Source: Macrostomum hystrix
Taxonomy: Eukaryota; Platyhelminthes; Macrostomidae
DNA length: 64,000 nt
Assembly: GCA_950097015.1 (NCBI GenBank)
Contig: CATNEN010000007.1
Span: 3,844,001 to 3,908,000, forward strand
Direction: 5' to 3'
Below, piece by piece: positions 1-10,545 of this stretch. Every line of letters starts with the position of its first letter. The first letter of the stretch is position 1. Under the pieces are notes generated by a model. It did no database searches. It was not told the origin of the DNA and was given only the letters and a program-made list of their open reading frames with translations. Both the position numbers and the translations under genes were made by a program.

Positions 1-2658
1 GCAGTCGCCGAAGCACTTTTCGATGTTCCCGAGGCCGGAAGGCGCCACCGCCGGGCAGAAGAACTGAACTTCGTGCGCGTCCACGGAGTCCCCACCGTTG
101 GCGATGTCGCAGGACAGCTGGATTGTCGGCAGGCTGACATTGATTCGGATGCCTACAGTCAGCGGCGCCGAGTCCATCGGCCTGGAGGAGTCCGCGCTGG
201 TCGCGAATGAGTCCACCGCTACTGCAGAGACCGCCGCTGGAGATTCGAGAATCAGCTCTTGATTGGTTGGGTGTCTCACAGGTGCAAGCGCTGAGATTGA
301 CTGACACATGAGATATGAGATTGACTGACACATGAGATATGAGATTGACTGACACATGAGATATGAGATTGATTGACACATGAGATATGAGATTGACTGA
401 CACATGAGATATGAGATTGACTGACACATGAGATATGAGATTGACTGGCACATGAGATATGAGATCAGCTTGCATATGAGATCAACTGTATAGATGGCCC
501 ATATTTTCTACAGAGCTAAAAGATGAAGACCAGTTGCCTTGGAGACGAGGCGCTTCCTGTGAATATTCCAACACCCGTCTATCGACTCTTTAAAGAATTT
601 TACTGGTCAGAAATAGTTTTTTTCGGCGAAAAAAAAGCTAAGAACAACCGCTGGGTTCAAATTTTGAGAGGCGAAGACTATCACTTTGGGCGCTCGTGTT
701 CCTGGCTGCCAGACGAATGCCAGTGAAGGTAAGCTCCTGGTTCAGTAATTTTTAGGATGGGCAAGAACTTAGGATGCCTTTTGGAAAATTGTTACACGCC
801 CTGGCAACTGCATTGAACACACGAACCCACTCATCTGCCGGCTGTCTGAACCCCCTACCCCTCTACATGGGCTAGGAACAGCCACTTTCTGCCCAGCGCC
901 TGCTTTGATAATTGTCAAGAAATTGCGAATTTGGCTTGACCCCAACCAACAGAGAGTTGACCTTCTTTGACACGGATCAGAAGACGAAACGTTTTTCTCG
1001 CTATGATAAGATCTGCATGAGCTAGAATCGTCTAAAGTAGACTTGCAAACAATAGAATAGTCTAGGGTAGATATGAGATAAGCTAAAATAGTCTAGGGTA
1101 GATATGAGATAAGCTAGAATAATCTAGGGTAGATATGAGATAAGCTAGAATAGTCTAGGGTAGATCTAAGGTAAGCTAGAATAGTCTAGGTCAGATATTA
1201 TGTAAGCTAGAATAATCTAGGGTAGATATGAGATAAGCTAGAATAGTCTAGGGTAGATCTGAGGTAAGCTAGAATAGTCTAGGGCTGATATGAGATAAGC
1301 TAGAATAGTCTAGGGTAGATCTGAGATAAGCTAGAATAGTCTAGATTAGATATGAGATAAGCTAGAATAGTCTAGGGTAGATCTGAGGTAAGCTAGAATA
1401 ATCTAGGGCAGATATGAGATAAGCTAGAATAGTCTAGGGTAGATATGAGATAAGTTAGAATAGTCTAGGGTAGATCTGAGGTAAGCTAGAATAATCTAGG
1501 GCAGATATGAGATAAGCTAGAATAGTCTAGGGTAGATATGAGATAAGTTAGAATAGTCTAGGGTAGATCTGAGGTAAGCTAGAATAGTCTAGGGTAGATC
1601 TAAGCTAAGCTAGAATAGTCTAGGGTAGATATGATATAAGCTAGAATAGTCTAGGGTAGATCTGAGGTAAGCTAGAATAGTCTAGGGTAGATCTAAGCTA
1701 AGCTAGAATAGTCTAGGGTAGATATGATATAAGCTAGAATAGTCTAGGGTAGATCTGAGGTAAGCTAGAATAGTCTAGGGCTGATATGAGATAAGCTAGA
1801 ATAGTCTAGGGTAGATCTGAGATAAGCTAGAATAGTCTAGATTAGATATGAGATAAGCTAGAATAGTCTAGGGTAGATCTGAGGTAAGCTAGAATAGTCT
1901 AGGGCAGATATGAGATAAGCTAGAATAATCTAGGGTAGATATGAGATAAGCTGAAATAGTCTAGGGTAGATTTGAGATAAGCTAGAATAGTCTAGGGTAG
2001 ATATGAAATAAGCTAGAATAATCTAGGGTAGATATGAGATAAGCTAGAATAGTCTAGGGTAGATCTAAGCTAAGCTAGAATAGTCTAGGGTAGATATGAG
2101 ATAAGCTGAAATAGTCTAGGGTAGATATGAGATAAGCTAGAATAGTCTAGGGTAGATATGAAATAAGCTAGAATAATCTAGGGTAGATATGAGATAAGCT
2201 AGAATAGTCTAGGGTAGATCTAAGCTAAGCTAGAATAGTCTAGGGTAGATATGAGATAATCTAGAATAATCTAGGGCAGATATGAGATAAGCTAGAATAG
2301 TCTAGGGTAGATATGAGATAAGCTAGAATAGTCTAGGGTAGATCTGAGGTAAGCTAGAATAGTCTAGGGTAGATCTGAGATAAGCTAGAATAGTGCAAAG
2401 ATGAATTAAGCAGATTTCCCAAAGTACAATTTCCAATCCAAACGGAGGGCACAGATCAATGAAATTAAATCAAATGACCTGTGATTAGGATCATTAAAAC
2501 AAAAAAGGCATAACTGCAATTATAAATCAACAGCAAGGCTTGGAGGCAGGAATGAAATCATAATTAGAATAGCGAGTACTCAGTTTTCGCTTGAACTCAC
2601 CCAAATCGATGGCCAGAGTCCAGACTAGAGCTAGAAAGTACAGCGCCGTGGCCGACAT
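1..2658 (-). CDS. Secreted or membrane protein, 5' part, partial (2 exons seen)
   Basis: Exon 1 (2601-2658) starts with ATG and encodes MSATALYFLALVWTLAIDL, a typical signal peptide, followed by a GTGAGT donor in phase 1. Exon 2 (1 to about 236, or to 221 if the nearer CAG is used) stays open to the window edge. Both candidate acceptors (CTCCAG, TCTGCAG) restore the same phase-1 frame, which supports the join. The exon 2 product is extracellular in style, with an Asn-Val-Ser glycosylation site and four cysteines spaced C-x18-C-x14-C-x3-C near the left edge. I do not recognise the family. The intron of about 2.4 kb holds two minisatellites. Seen: signal peptide, splice signals and an open GC-rich frame. 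Inferred: that the two exons belong together. The rest of the gene lies left of the window. Confidence 0.5.
288..478. repeat. Minisatellite, 24-bp unit, about 7 copies
   Basis: Tandem units containing GATTGACTGACACATGAG repeat every 24 bp. Copies are nearly identical and the last two are degenerate. The array lies in the intron of the partial gene at the left edge, just upstream of its exon 2. Confidence 0.95.
479..1014. other. Intron sequence without recognisable features
   Basis: Unique sequence between two minisatellites inside the first intron of the partial gene. A 67-codon plus-strand frame at 523-726 has no family resemblance and lies antisense within the intron, so it is not called. 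Confidence 0.5.
1015..2396. repeat. Minisatellite, 31-bp unit, about 44 copies, with higher-order structure
   Basis: The unit contains AGCTAGAATAGTCTAGGGTA followed by a variable GATATGAGATA or GATCTGAGGTA tail. The variants come in an ordered series: the block from about 1256 recurs from about 1752, including the rare GGGCTGATATG and AGATTAGATATG variants. This indicates duplication of a segment of about 496 bp (16 units). The array fills most of the intron between exons 1 and 2 of the left-edge gene. Confidence 0.95.
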
Positions 2659-2659
2659 G

Positions 2660-3924
2660 CAAGATTTTCAATAGAATTCTCAGCTGTTTAGCAAATGCGA
2701 AATCACCTTAAAGCAGCATATTAACAGTGAACAGCGGGGGGTGAGCAGCGGGTGAGTCAGCTAATGCAACTATTCTAGCTGCCTATTTTATTGGCACTTG
2801 CTCATCGCCAGAGCGCAACGTCAACGGTCTTCAGCCAGCTTGCTGCACCGGATTGCGCAACTGTGTCTCTGAGCTGTCTCGGGCCGCTGATGCATGGCCT
2901 GAGGCTGCTATTATACACACGCAGGGGACAGGCCAGGAGCTCTTGTGTGGCGTTCGCAAACACTGCTCCCCTGCCAGACATAGGGCGGAGGTGAGGCGGG
3001 GCGGAGTTGGGGGTGGAAAGGGGGAAAGCAGGGCGACGCACGGGCGCAGTCAGATAATGGGGTACGTGGGGATCTGACAGTGGGATTTTGGCTGTGGGAC
3101 CAATGATAGATCGCCTAGGGTAGGCGTGGGCACTGCTGTCTTTTCTCCCATTCCTGAATTCTCCCCGGGCATTGTGTTGGTGTCGCGCACACTCATTCGC
3201 TGTTCTCAGTGCTGAGTTGTCTCTCCTGCTGGTTCTGAGCTGCTATCAATCCTAGCGGAGGGTGGGGCGGGCGGGGTTCTGGCTGCAGATGCAATCTCGC
3301 TGCCAATGGCTCCAGGCACCACACAGTGAAATCCCATTGTTCCGCATATAGGGGAATCTGATGGTTCTGGCGTCAGTCGGCCCGACTGGGAAATTGAGAG
3401 GTCATGTTTGCTGGCAGCCTGTTGTGCCCCTCCGCTCAGAAACTGCAAAAGCTTTTTCTTTTAGTGGCGCTACTGGACCTGCCTGGGCCCTGTGGGCAGA
3501 CGGTACTATGGGGATCATTTCCCTTAGCCCCTACACTTCCCCATGCATAGTTGGGGTGTGGTACATGAATGAATAGTTTTCTCAATTACTAGTGCAGACA
3601 AGATTGCAGATCAAATGCATGGAGGGCAGACAGACAGTAGCTTTGCCCTGGCAGGCATTGGGCTAATTTATTTTTACTGCTATATCATATGGCCAGACGG
3701 GACAGTCAGTGGCGCGGGCGCAAACCTAATGAGTGCGCTGTGATTGACTGACTTGGCCAATTGAGTGACTGCGACAGCTTTTTCACTGCGGCAGAACATG
3801 AAGTGGTGGCAACTTTGATGAGCAGCCACTGATCCATGATTTTAGAGTGGGGTTTGTCCCTGCAAGCCTTTAGTGCACATTCAATGGGCTAAATATAGCT
3901 TTCTAAGAATTACCGATTTCTTAT
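2660..3924. other. GC-rich upstream region of the left-edge gene
   Basis: No gene supported. This lies upstream of the signal-peptide exon at 2658 and should contain its promoter, but I see no convincing TATA box. Overlapping frames on both strands at 2790-3580 are typical of GC-rich non-coding DNA and have no recognisable domains. Confidence 0.5.
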
Positions 3925-3925
3925 A

Positions 3926-4150
3926 GGCGATGTTAGCCTAGCGGTTAGAGCGTCGGCCTCACTTATTGAAGGTCGGGGGTTCGACTCCCGACTCCACCGG
4001 AACAATTTGTGCCCTTTAGCAAGACAATTAACTCTGCATTGCTTCAGTTCACCCAGCTGTTAAATGGGTACCAGCATCAGCTGAGGTAATTGAGGGTGCG
4101 TGTGGCGTCTCCCAGTCCATGGACTGAACAGCCGTACGAAGCCTTCAGAT
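3926..4150 (+). mobile_element. tRNA-derived SINE, family 1, copy A (most intact)
   Basis: The head is tRNA-like, with an A box (TAGCCTAGCGGTTAGAGCG) and a B box (GGTTCGACTCC). It is followed by a conserved body including GCATTGCTTCAGTTCACCC and TTAAATGGGTACCAGCATCA, and an end near CAGTCCATGGACTGAACAG. Related bodies occur at 28150-28392 (minus), 31488-31640 (minus) and 34549-34738 (plus). Repetition at unrelated sites plus RNA polymerase III boxes identifies a SINE and not a tRNA gene. Confidence 0.85.
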
Positions 4151-4960
4151 TAGTCAATTAGTTTAAAATCGTCATGAAAATCATATTATATTATCATATT
4201 AAAAAATTAACGCATCACAAGCATGCCTGTTTGAAATACATTTTAAATTATTGCAGACTCAATTTGTTTTAATTCTAAGACATGTGGCACAATTCTAAAA
4301 ATGTTCTTTTCTACGAAATTTAATATAACTCAGGAGTTATATAAAACCTTAAACCAATTTAGAGATTCTGAATCGAATAATCTTTCTAGGAAAAAATGCT
4401 GCTATCTGTCGTTTTCAAAAGTACATAGTGCTGTTTCTTAGAAAGGCAATACACGTCAGGCCTGAAGCCCCCTTGTCAAACAGCCGTCACGCGTGACATG
4501 TCTTCAGTCATTGTGAGCACCGAGTCAGTTTTTTATCTATCAGAAAGGGAAGGTGCTTTCAGAGCCTCACTGAGAAATCTAATTCAGATATTGGCTGATA
4601 ATCCATCATCATCTTTGGCGGCATTGACAATTGACAATTGACAGAGAGGATTTTGTGTAGTGATGAACTCAGAAGAGCTCACAGTGGAGAGATCGGCAGG
4701 ACTGTCAGCCAAGTTAGCAGACTGTGTTTGCAGCTCTTGACGCGGACGTCACTTAATGAAGAAAAACTATTCTTCAGTTTTTTATCGACTGGAAATGGCA
4801 GAGCGGATGCCAGGTAGGCGATAGAAAAAAAATTAGATTGAATTCCTTTGTGAACTGTTCTACTTGAAGCGCACTGGACTACTTGCAGTAGATGCGAAAA
4901 ATTCGAGCAGCTGAAAACAGAAATTATCCTAGAAAAACTTATTTGTCCTATATGCCTGTC
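4151..4960. other. Intergenic, no feature seen
   Basis: AT-rich unique sequence. No open frame with family resemblance, no tRNA and no tandem repeat apart from short poly-A stretches. Confidence 0.5.
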
Positions 4961-4965
4961 CTATG

Positions 4966-5047
4966 TGTCTGTCTCACTGTCTCTCTGTCTGTCTGTCTGC
5001 CTGTATGTCTGTATGTCTGTCTGTCTGTCTGTCAGTCTGCCTGTCTC

Positions 5048-5136
<89 letters not shown>

Positions 5137-5142
5137 AAGTCT
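4966..5142. repeat. (TCTG)n microsatellite
   Basis: Tetranucleotide TCTG repeated about 40 times, with interruptions (TATG, CCTG) at the left and a near-perfect run at 5041-5135. It passes directly into a pentanucleotide array. Confidence 0.97.
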
Positions 5143-5341
5143 GCCTGTCCCGTCCTGTCCTGTCCTGTCCTGTCCTGTCCTGTCCTGTCCTGTCATGTCC
5201 TGTCCTGTCCTGTCCTGTCCTGTCCTGTCCTGTCCTGTCCTGTCCTGTCCTGTCCTGTCCTTTCCTGTCCTGTCCTGTCCTGTCCTGTCCTGTCCTGTCC
5301 TGTCCTGTCCTGTCCTGTCCTGTCCTGTCCTGTCCTGTCCT
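5143..5341. repeat. (TGTCC)n pentanucleotide array
   Basis: TGTCC repeated about 39 times with only two substitutions (CATG, TTTC). The unit equals the neighbouring TGTC tetranucleotide plus one C, so it may have arisen from it by a single insertion. All six frames stay open through the array, so the long frames here are artefacts. Confidence 0.97.
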
Positions 5342-5850
5342 AGGCTTTTCCAAGCAACAGCCCTGCTTAACAACGGGTGCCAATCGAAAACCAGAAAGTG
5401 GCTATGCAGCAGTGTGTGCCGCTCTGACAGCTGGGTAGACAGAACAGTCCGCTGTGTCACAACCCGCAGTGCCAGGCTGTTCAGTATCAGCCAGCTGCCC
5501 TCCGTCATGCAATAATGGTCCCCATTCAGTCCAGGAATGAAGGCTGCCAGCAATCAAGTTAGGCCAACCTCATCTGGGTCCTCCGCCTGCAGTGCCCAGT
5601 ATTTTTGCCGGCTCCTCCCTGTTCCAAGCAAACCCGAAAAGTGTTCTTTAATTACAGCCAAACACGGGGCCACAGCGACAGCTGCTCTCTGCCTCTGTTC
5701 CTGCTCCCTAAGAATCTTCCCACTACATGGGACGCGGGGGATCAGGAGCGCGATAAAAAAGGTAGGATGATCCTCTCAAGTGGTGGAATGAAAGTGGGAT
5801 TCGCCTGATCGCTCAGGGAAAGCTTTCACAGCATTTCTGTGATTGCAGGG
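5342..5850. other. Intergenic; weak minus-strand open frame
   Basis: A minus-strand frame from about 5553 down to the pentanucleotide array is open for some 70 codons with balanced codon use, but it has no ATG, no recognised domain and runs into the repeat. It could be a decayed exon; I do not call it a gene. Confidence 0.4.
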
Positions 5851-5937
5851 TCCCGCAGTGGCTTGCTAGGTTGCCGGACTACGCTCTCGCACTACAGGTC
5901 ACGAGTTCGAATCTGCGGCGAGGCTACACACAGTACA
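5851..5937 (+). mobile_element. tRNA-like SINE head fragment
   Basis: Contains a B-box-like GAGTTCGAATC preceded by an A-box-like stretch (GTGGCTTGCTAGGTTGCCG), then a short AT-rich tail. It does not fold into a full cloverleaf by eye. It sits directly before the SINE family 2 copy and could be a truncated SINE of a third type. Confidence 0.4.
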
Positions 5938-5994
5938 TAATTTATTATTATCTTTAAAATGGATCTCGGCACAAGATGGAGCAAAATTTGGCTG

Positions 5995-6320
5995 GGTGTG
6001 AGCGGCAGAGCGGTCTAACGCGTTTGACTCTCGCGCCAAGGTGCCTGAGCTCGGATCCGCGACGAGGTCACATTAACGAGCGTTTGGGGCGCAGCCGCGG
6101 AGAGAAGGCTCGGGGGCTTGTCGTACAATTTACGCACTTGAGGGCCAAACTCCAAGGCACAGTAAAAGTGTACACAGCCTGACGATGAGAAAGTCAGGGC
6201 AGATGTACACACCTGTGTGAGCGTGGCCTGCGTACGGTATCTGTGTTTGTGTGCTCAGGAGTCAGCGGAATGGGCAGAAATGCCTCCTCGCTGGCTGCAA
6301 GTCTACTGTCACTAAATTTT
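5995..6320 (+). mobile_element. tRNA-derived SINE, family 2, copy A
   Basis: The head resembles a tRNA-Leu/Ser type A box (GGCAGAGCGGTCTAACGCG) with a B-box-like GAGCTCGGATCC. The body includes AGAGAAGGCTCGGGGGCTTG and the tail GTGTGCTCAGGAGTCAGCG. A related copy lies reversed at 38452-38770 inside TMEM131 intron 9, and a 5'-truncated copy at 63350-63425. Recurrence at three unrelated places is the main evidence. Confidence 0.8.
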
Positions 6321-6503
6321 TTACCGCCCGCCTTTGAAAGCGCTTAGCAAAAGCTGCGGCTGTGCCACTGGCTTAAATACAAATAAACGAAGTCTGGTGC
6401 TTAAAACTAATGAAAATCTAATTGAAATAAATGTAATGAAAAACAGTTCAAAAACAAGGCAGGTCGCAGCAGGACACACAACAGTCAGACAGGGCAGTCC
6501 CGC

Positions 6504-7121
6504 TCACAGCACATTGGCCACTCGCATCCTCTGCTCCTTGTAGCGGATGAGAAACAGCTTCAGCGCGCTGTGCTGGGTCAGAGCCCGGAAGCCGTTCAGG
6601 CAGGCCAGGCCGCTGCGGATCATCAGAATGGAGTAGTAGGAGGTGTAGTACACCGAAAGGAAGATGCTGGCCGTGCACAGTACGACAATCTTGTAGGTCC
6701 TGAATATGAAGATGGTGTACTCAAACAGAATGCTCATGAAGTTCGCAAACACCATGATGACGTCGCGAAAGAAGTCGAACAGCATGAAGGACAGGTTGAA
6801 GATTTGCAGACAGATTAGCGGCAGCACCAGCATGGCGTGAAGAAACTGTTGAGCCCGCTCGGTGGCTTCCCTGATGACCCGCGAGGTGGTGCAGTTGCCA
6901 TGCGACACCTTGATGACGATGGCTATGACCGCTGTCAGGCACTTCTGGGTGGCCAGCCGGCTGCTTGAGCCGGTGCTGTACAGCAGTTTGTTAATGTACA
7001 GTACAAATGGCAAGAGCACGTAGGTTATTAGAGCCAGGATGATTAGGAGTGAGTAGTATGAGGACACCTGGATCGATCTTGCCAGGTTGCCAGCGCAGAT
7101 CAGCACTGTCTTCAGCAGCAT
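6504..7121 (-). CDS. Intronless multi-pass membrane protein, family unknown
   Basis: A 205-codon frame from ATG at 7121 with a strongly hydrophobic product. Likely membrane spans are near residues 20-45, 58-72, 94-140 (two) and 147-170, ending in a basic tail (KLFLIRYKEQRMR). I recognise no family or motif. Immediately upstream the same frame stays open through a CAG/CAA repeat to a TAG at 7329-7331 without another ATG. The start is therefore either 7121, or the repeat (Gln/Ser/Asn-rich) is joined to an unseen upstream exon. No overlapping frame has comparable hydrophobic periodicity. Support is the frame length and the consistent membrane pattern only. Confidence 0.55.
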   Translation of the reverse strand: MLLKTVLICAGNLARSIQVSSYYSLLIILALITYVLLPFVLYINKLLYSTGSSSRLATQKCLTAVIAIVIKVSHGNCTTSRVIREATERAQQFLHAMLVLPLICLQIFNLSFMLFDFFRDVIMVFANFMSILFEYTIFIFRTYKIVVLCTASIFLSVYYTSYYSILMIRSGLACLNGFRALTQHSALKLFLIRYKEQRMRVANVL

Positions 7122-7209
7122 TTTGCTGTTGTTGCGACTTTTGCTGCTGCTGCTGCTGCTGCTGTTGTTGTGACTTTTGCTGCTGCTGCTGCTGTTGTTG
7201 TTGTGACTT

Positions 7210-7247
<38 letters not shown>

Positions 7248-7262
7248 TTTTTGTTGTGACTT

Positions 7263-7295
<33 letters not shown>

Positions 7296-7335
7296 TTGTT
7301 GTTGTGACTTTTGCTGCTGCTGCTGCTGCTATTGC
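7122..7335. repeat. CAG/CAA trinucleotide array with periodic AAAAGTCAC insert
   Basis: On the minus strand, runs of CAG/CAA are broken about five times by AAAAGTCAC (once AAAAGTCGC). The array is thus a higher-order tandem of roughly 30-60 bp modules. It abuts the ATG of the 205-residue membrane-protein frame and would code for Gln or Ser/Asn runs if translated in that frame. Confidence 0.9.
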
Positions 7336-7339
7336 TAGT

Positions 7340-8087
7340 AATGTTATTATCGCTGCAGCTTTAGCGGATAGTTCAAATATACAGCCGTAGACCTCATTTT
7401 ATAGTTGCAAGCTGAAAAATACGTTCCAGTTTTATGTTTTTTTTTCAGGCTGAATTCCATTGCTGATTACCATAGATAGAAATTGCTTTTGATTTTCAAG
7501 CTTGCCTAAATAAGCTCGAGTATTTTTTATTACACGTATAATTTTTTTTTAATTCTTTCATTCAATTACCTGTGTGCTTCATGACTATAATATAAGAAAC
7601 TATGAAATACTCTAGCTAATATACTCGTATTACTCCTCCTTCCTCAAGGATAGACCAGAGGGATATAAAAAGGGTAGGATAGCAATCTATAACGTTGTAC
7701 AGGACCGGCATACACAGGAAAAGTGCGGCATGGGCCGGCATAATCATAATAAAAATAATGAGTCCGCAGTAAAAATAATCCCACACCCAGATGAGACCCG
7801 AATCAGCCGGCTAGCCAAGTCAAGAATGATTAGGATCTGAAGGGATTTGGCTGACCGGAGTCTGCGGTGCGACAGAAATTTGTCAAGATTTGCCTTCCTG
7901 GCCTCCTCACAGAGCCTCATCCGGCGGTGCTCAATCTCCCAGAATCCCCGAGAGCAGTTTTAGACAAATTCAAACTTATGCGACCAATGCGTGCCTTCGA
8001 AACTGCAACCCCTTTGACTGCTGTCCCAGTGGGGCCTTGTATCCGGCTTTAGGACTTTCGCTCTGGCCTCCACAATTACGGGCTAAG
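7340..8087. other. Intergenic, no feature seen
   Basis: Mixed-composition unique DNA upstream (in gene orientation) of the membrane-protein frame. No recognisable coding or RNA feature. Confidence 0.5.
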
Positions 8088-9345
8088 CTGACTCAAAGCT
8101 AACTCAAATCTGACTCAAAGCTAACTCAAACCTGACTCAAAGCTAACTCAAATCCGACTCAAAGCTAACTCAAAGCTAACTCAAATCCGACTCAAAGCTA
8201 ACTCAAATCCGACTCAAAGCTAACTCAAAGCTAACTCAAATCCGACTCAAAGCTAACTCAAATCCGACTCAAAGCTAACTCAAAGCTAACTCAAATCCGA
8301 CTCAAAGCTAACTCAAATCCGACTCAAAGCTAACTCAAAGCTAACTCAAATCCGACTCAAAGCTAACTCAAAGATAACTCAAAGATAACTCGAGCCAACT
8401 CAAATCTGACTCAAGGCTAACTCAAATCTGACTCAAGGCTAACTCAAATCTGACTCAAGGCTAACTCAAACCTGACTCAAAGCTAACTCAAATCCGACTC
8501 AAAGCTAACTCAAAGCTAACTCAAATCCGACTCAAAGCTAACTCAAATCCGACTCAAAGCTAACTCAAATCCGACTCAAAGCTAACTCAAAGCTAACTCA
8601 AATCCGACTCAAAGCTAACTCAAATCCGACTCAAAGCTAACTCAAAGCTAACTCAAATCCGACTCAAAGCTAACTCAAATCCGACTCAAAGCTAACTCAA
8701 AGCTAACTCAAATCCGACTCAAGGCTAACTCAAATCTGACTCAAGGCTAACTCAAATCTGACTCAAGGCTAACTCAAATCTGACTCAAGGCTAACTCAAA
8801 TCTCACTCGAGCCAACTCAAATCTGACTCAAGGCTAACTCAAATCTGACTCAAGGCTAACTCAAATCTGACTCAAGGCTAACTCAAATCTGACTCAAGCT
8901 AACTCAAATCCGACTCAAAGCTAACTCAAAGCTAACTCAAATCCGACTCAAAGCTAACTCAAATCCGACTCAAAGCTAACTCAAAGCTAACTCAAATCCG
9001 ACTCAAAGCTAACTCAAATCCGACTCAAAGCTAACTCAAAGCTAACTCAAATCCGACTCAAGGCTAACTCAAATCTGACTCAAGGCTAACTCAAATCTGA
9101 CTCAAGGCTAACTCAAATCTGACTCAAGGCTAACTCAAATCTCACTCGAGCCAACTCAAATCTGACTCAAGGCTAACTCAAATCTGACTCAAGGCTAACT
9201 CAAATCTGACTCAAGGCTAACTCAAATCTGACTCAAGCTAACTCAAATCCGACTCAAGGCTAACTCAAATCTGACTCAAGCTAACTCAAATCTGACTCAA
9301 GCTAACTCAAAGCAAACTCAAGGAAACAGCAAAGCTAACTCAAAT
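8088..9345. repeat. Minisatellite built from 11-bp half units, about 1.25 kb
   Basis: Alternating 11-bp modules, GCTAACTCAAA and TCCGACTCAAA (or TCTGACTCAAG), make 22- and 33-bp units. The block with CTCACTCGAGCC near 8800 recurs near 9140, so a segment of about 340 bp was duplicated as a whole. Confidence 0.96.
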
Positions 9346-10545
9346 AAAAAAAAACCGTGCACTAGGCTTTTTTGAGTTAGTTCACGAACGATAGTTCCCT
9401 TTTATTTTCCGATCTCATCTATCTTGTGATCCCCAATCCACCTTCACCACAGCCGTTGCCACCATTCCAGGATTTTCTAATCGCCTCCCACTTCGATCCC
9501 ATTTAATTTGAGTGCGCCACCACTGGCTGGAGCATAAATCACCGGGCTCCCCTCAGCTGACCTCGCTTCCTGCCGCGACCTCCCAAAAGCCAGTGCCCCC
9601 ATTCACCTCTCAATGGCGCGGTAAGAGCCGTCTGGGTGGGGACAGTCGGATCAGTTCCCTCTGCAATCTGTGTTGGCCCACTCGAATTTATTTAGGATTG
9701 TAAAACGCCAAGCAGTTTCCAAACTAGAAGAACTGAATCATCTGTCTTTGGAGAGCGGTGTAAATTTTTGCGGCCTAATTTCGGAATGAGAAAGAAATCG
9801 GCCGACGTTGAATAAAAAAATCTTCCAAATCTGCTTAGACACCAGACACCTGGGAGTGACATTTTTCCACAAAAAGCAATGTCACTCATTCAAAACGGCT
9901 TTAATAAAGGCAACAATAATAGACATTAGCAGTCACCCAAAACGGCCCTAATAAGGGCAAAATAGATGACCAATTTCAGTTGCGCGAAACGGCCCAAATA
10001 AGAGCATCATAGCAAGCCAGGGTGAAGCGATAAAAGTGAAGTGATAGCCTTTCTATTAAGCTTCTAGGAGAAATACTTTCTACATCATTTGCAGTCTTCC
10101 CGCTAAAAAACTTGCTGTTCAACGACCAAAAATCCGACAATCGGTGTTGGGATGGGCTGAAAAACACTCTCTGATTTCAGGGATTTAAAAATAGACCCCA
10201 TCAGTATTCTGGCCAGATGCTCAGCCTCAGTCAGAGCAGATCTGCTCGCGCATTCCCGGAAATGAGTGGCTAGAAAAATGCAGCTTTTTTTCGCCAATGC
10301 AACAATCAGGCAATTCGTGACGAACTTCTGGAACACGCCATCTCACTCTATCCTCAATCTCACCAATTCTCTCAGCGAGCGGAGCGGCTCCGGACCTCAC
10401 ATCCGCTGAGCGAGTGTGCTCGCGCAGCATTCAATTCTGCTAAATGGAAACCAATGCAGCCACGAACCAGAGCTCGAACAAATATTGCCATGGGCCGGGG
10501 CTGATAAGACTGAGAATATCCACTGAGCTTTGGGCTGGCTGGGTG
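9346..10545. other. Intergenic with a short degenerate triplication
   Basis: No gene supported. At 9885-10010 a unit of about 47 bp occurs three times with divergence, each starting near AAACGGC and containing TAATAAGGGCA or a variant. The rest is unique. Confidence 0.5.

Noticed and set aside
3926-4000. Candidate tRNA gene with good A and B boxes
   Set aside because: No convincing anticodon arm; continuous with a body shared by three other loci, so it is a SINE head.
4892-5553. Overlapping frames of 126-207 codons on both strands (Cys-Leu-Ser-Val and Arg-Thr-Gly-Gln-Asp runs)
   Set aside because: Products of (TCTG)n and (TGTCC)n arrays, open in all frames; not genes.
7049-7390. 113-codon plus-strand frame of Cys/Ala runs
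   Set aside because: Antisense reading of the CAG/CAA array.
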